Positions 61,564 to 64,000 of a stretch of 64,000 nucleotides of DNA are shown here, piece after piece. Location: the NCBI GenBank assembly GCA_963580455.1, contig OY756957.1, positions 3,043,001-3,107,000 on the forward strand, given 5' to 3'. A program made the position numbers and the translations under genes. This DNA comes from Euonymus europaeus (Eukaryota; Streptophyta; Magnoliopsida; Celastrales; Celastraceae). Within the stretch, counting starts at the first letter, position 1; each line of letters opens with the position of its first letter. The notes beneath the pieces are model-generated. The model saw only the letters and a program-made list of their open reading frames with translations. It searched no databases and was not told the DNA's origin.

Positions 61564-64000
61564 GACGATCGAAAGATGAGCACTAACAGCTTCGACGATT
61601 AGGTTTCTTGCGTCTGATCCGAACTTTACCACAAACTGATCAGATCAGATCAGATCGATCGTGTCTCCGTTGTTGTTATACGGATCCGATGAAAATTAAT
61701 CAATCAACGCGGGTAAGAACGCTTACGCGGGGACGACGGTTTAGTGGTTAAGGAATGGACTTACATTCCAACTACGAATCGACGCGTACATATCTCAAAG
61801 CATCAGAGCCCATGGGCCTGATCGTTAACTTGGAGTTTCTGACCTTCTCGAAAGAAAAAGTAGGAAATATGAGCTGGGCTTTCATAAAGCCCAATTAGGC
61901 CCGCCTTGTTTTTATTTTATTTTTTCAGGCTTCGGCTGTTAATACTTAATGCACATATCATAAATCATAAAATCACCGATGTAATTTATAAATAAAAATT
62001 TAATCACTCTTAAAAAAAATATTTTGATGACAAAATGGAATGAACTTTAGGTCTAAAATGAACAATATTTCTTCGAGTTATTTGGGGCCGTGTTGAGATT
62101 TGAGAACGGAGATCTTAAGGGATAAATCGACCTAAAAATTATTGAAAATATATGATAAAAAAGTTGACGGCAACTAGTTTTTGATAATTCTGCAGATGGT
62201 GGGCACTTGCACACACGAGTGCATCTTTGAGGCAGGCTTTTAACAAAGCTTACACACACAGACAGACAGGCAGATATCACAGGTGGGTCACTTGCTAAAA
62301 GGCATTTCAATTTTATTTTATTTGTGTTGCCTTCTAGCTAGTATTTACATTGGCATGCACAGAGAAATAGTCGAACCTAAAACTCCAAACTTCTGTTCCC
62401 AAGCCAACTTGACTGTGCCCAAGAACATGTTTGATCCCCACTTGAGACAGAAAGATTGCCTGCAAAAAGCCTATTTTAGCTGTGGCACGACTAATTTTTG
62501 TCAAGAAATATGTGTATTGATAATTAAATAAGATCTTGCATTGGATACTCTACTAATCTTCTAGACTCCCAGTTTCGATAAACATCAGTTGAAGCTTTGT
62601 CTGTGTTGATTAGCAAGTTTTTTTTAGAACGTTAAGGCTATATGATTTCCATGCCTTTGAGTAAGGCATAAATGATCAAACACACCCACATAACACACAC
62701 ATACATATTGTCGATGTAAAAATTCGCATAACTATACTATACGTTAGGACGTTAATAGTGAAGCTCCTGAATCCTGTAAGAATAACTAATGGAACGATGG
62801 TCCCTCGTGGCCCCAGAGCACTCCAACGCTAAGTCATTAATAAATCAATAGTCAAATGTCTCAGTTGCGAAAGCATATTTGAGAGATGAGTATTTTCATT
62901 CTCTTTTTATAGGGTCAAAATGCTTATATTTGAATTGTAATACGATAGATAGCTAGCCTGATTGTTGAGGTTGAATCATGATCATAATCTTATCGTTCAG
63001 ATTTGGTAATGCAAATAGATAGGTTAATTATAATTAACAATTAATTGCATATTGGATCCATCTGGCTAGCCTTGGTTACGGTAACCCTAACTGTCCGACA
63101 CAACATGGGTTTTGGGCATCACATACAGCAGTTTGCTTAGTTTGATTTTGAGCTTGTCAATATATGTGGCAAACCCATGCACACCTTGGTATTAAAGACA
63201 AATTTTGGAGAAGGAGCGAAGAAGTTTCAATGAACCCAATCCAAATTAAAGAGCTGGTAAGTGGTCTTCATAGGCTTAAATGATCAATAATTTCTAATAC
63301 TAATCCTACATATATGTGGTATTTTCATATTTGACACGGATTTGTGTTTGGTTGGTGAGAAACATGACCCACTAGTGCTTACAGGCATCATTTGGAGAAC
63401 TGGGTTGGTTAGTTGGAGTCTCAATGATTTACTTGTCCTTCTCATCAGCCCCAGTAAGATTTTGAATTTTTCACCTAATCAGAATTACCATATTTAAATA
63501 TAGATTCAACCCAATAAGTTAACATGTTGAAGCAGCGCGAACGAGAAAAACATGATACACCCTTGTTAACCAGCAAAGACAGAAGTGTTTCCAAGTCAAC
63601 GATGGTGGCCATGTATGATGATGATCAGTAGTAGTCGTTGAACACTTTTTTTTTCATCTTTCTCCTTTGGTGAAAAAGCTAGCTAGTTTGGATTTTTGTT
63701 ATCATGTAAGATCCTGCTACATTTTGACTTAACTAGATTCCTTATTATGTTCGTCCCCACCTGTCTGTTATGTACATCAATAATGATTCATCTTTGCATT
63801 ATTTAGTAGCTGTGAAGTTTGAATAGACAACCCAGCATTTGGTATTATTAGGGTTTGCAATTTTAAGAAGAGAGTCACCTCCATAATTCTTGTTGCCAGT
63901 GGCATGAACTGGCAATGTCTTTGTGAAATACCAAGAGACTTATTGATGGTAAGTCTAAAATTAATGGTGAATGTATGCAGTCAGATTGCTACATTACAGA
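61564..64000. other. VPS2 promoter and gene-poor end of window
   Basis: The VPS2 5' leader and promoter lie at 61564-61900. The rest is AT-rich with no recognised gene. One open stretch (62283-62531, +) has five clustered Cys in its second half but no signal peptide with an ATG start and no family match, so I do not call it. Confidence 0.5.

Noticed and set aside
61730..61790. tRNA-like words (TTAGTGGTTAAGGA)
   Set aside because: No cloverleaf could be formed and no B-box lies at the right distance.
62283..62531. Possible small cysteine-rich peptide gene
   Set aside because: No ATG at the start of the open stretch, no clear signal peptide, and the Cys spacing fits no family I recognise.

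Overview
This window is nuclear DNA of a flowering plant, most likely a eudicot. The evidence is intron-rich genes with plant splice sites, AT-rich spacers full of microsatellites, and plant-only families: GRF, GIF, PsbX, ELF4-like, germin-like, R2R3-MYB, DYW-type PPR, MSL and NETWORKED. The species cannot be named from the sequence. Gene models below were assembled by hand from conserved protein sequence, GT/AG borders and codon phase. Apart from the genes that run off the window, every spliced model sums to a whole number of codons.

Layout. At 51-8677 (+) are the last 15 exons of a DENN-domain Rab-GEF-like gene. At about 10085-14670 (-) is a LINE retrotransposon with only a few lesions. At 15395-16569 (+) is a growth-regulating factor (GRF5-like) with a miR396 site and an early stop. 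At 19060-21973 (+) is the RNA polymerase III subunit RPC4. At 23691-24855 (-) is a TT2-like R2R3-MYB. A long gene-poor stretch (24.9-30.7 kb) holds a TIR element, a perfect 30-bp tandem duplication and an unexplained coding-like patch. At 30723-31520 (-) is a two-domain Dabb (UP3-like) protein. Another gene-poor stretch precedes an ELF4-like clock gene (coding 36218-36562, +), which has an intron in its 5' UTR. At 41007-43583 (+) is ribosomal protein S3. After it come PsbX (44347-44724, -), a GIF transcriptional co-activator (45341-47649, -), a germin-like protein (48504-49130, +), an MSL10-type mechanosensitive channel (49716-52767, -), a NAB/NETWORKED-like protein (54303-55466, +), a DYW PPR editing factor (55666-57905, -) and the ESCRT-III subunit VPS2.1 (58597-61563, -). 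The last 2.4 kb shows no convincing gene.

Relationships. Most genes are unrelated housekeeping or regulatory loci, as is normal in plants. One functional pair stands out: a GRF transcription factor and a GIF co-activator, whose families form one complex, lie about 29 kb apart. The most interesting signal not explained by protein genes is in the large third intron of RPS3. Two diverged copies of a roughly 135-nt sequence each fold as hairpin-hinge-hairpin-ACA, with base-pair-preserving differences between copies. I interpret them as a tandem pair of intronic H/ACA snoRNAs.
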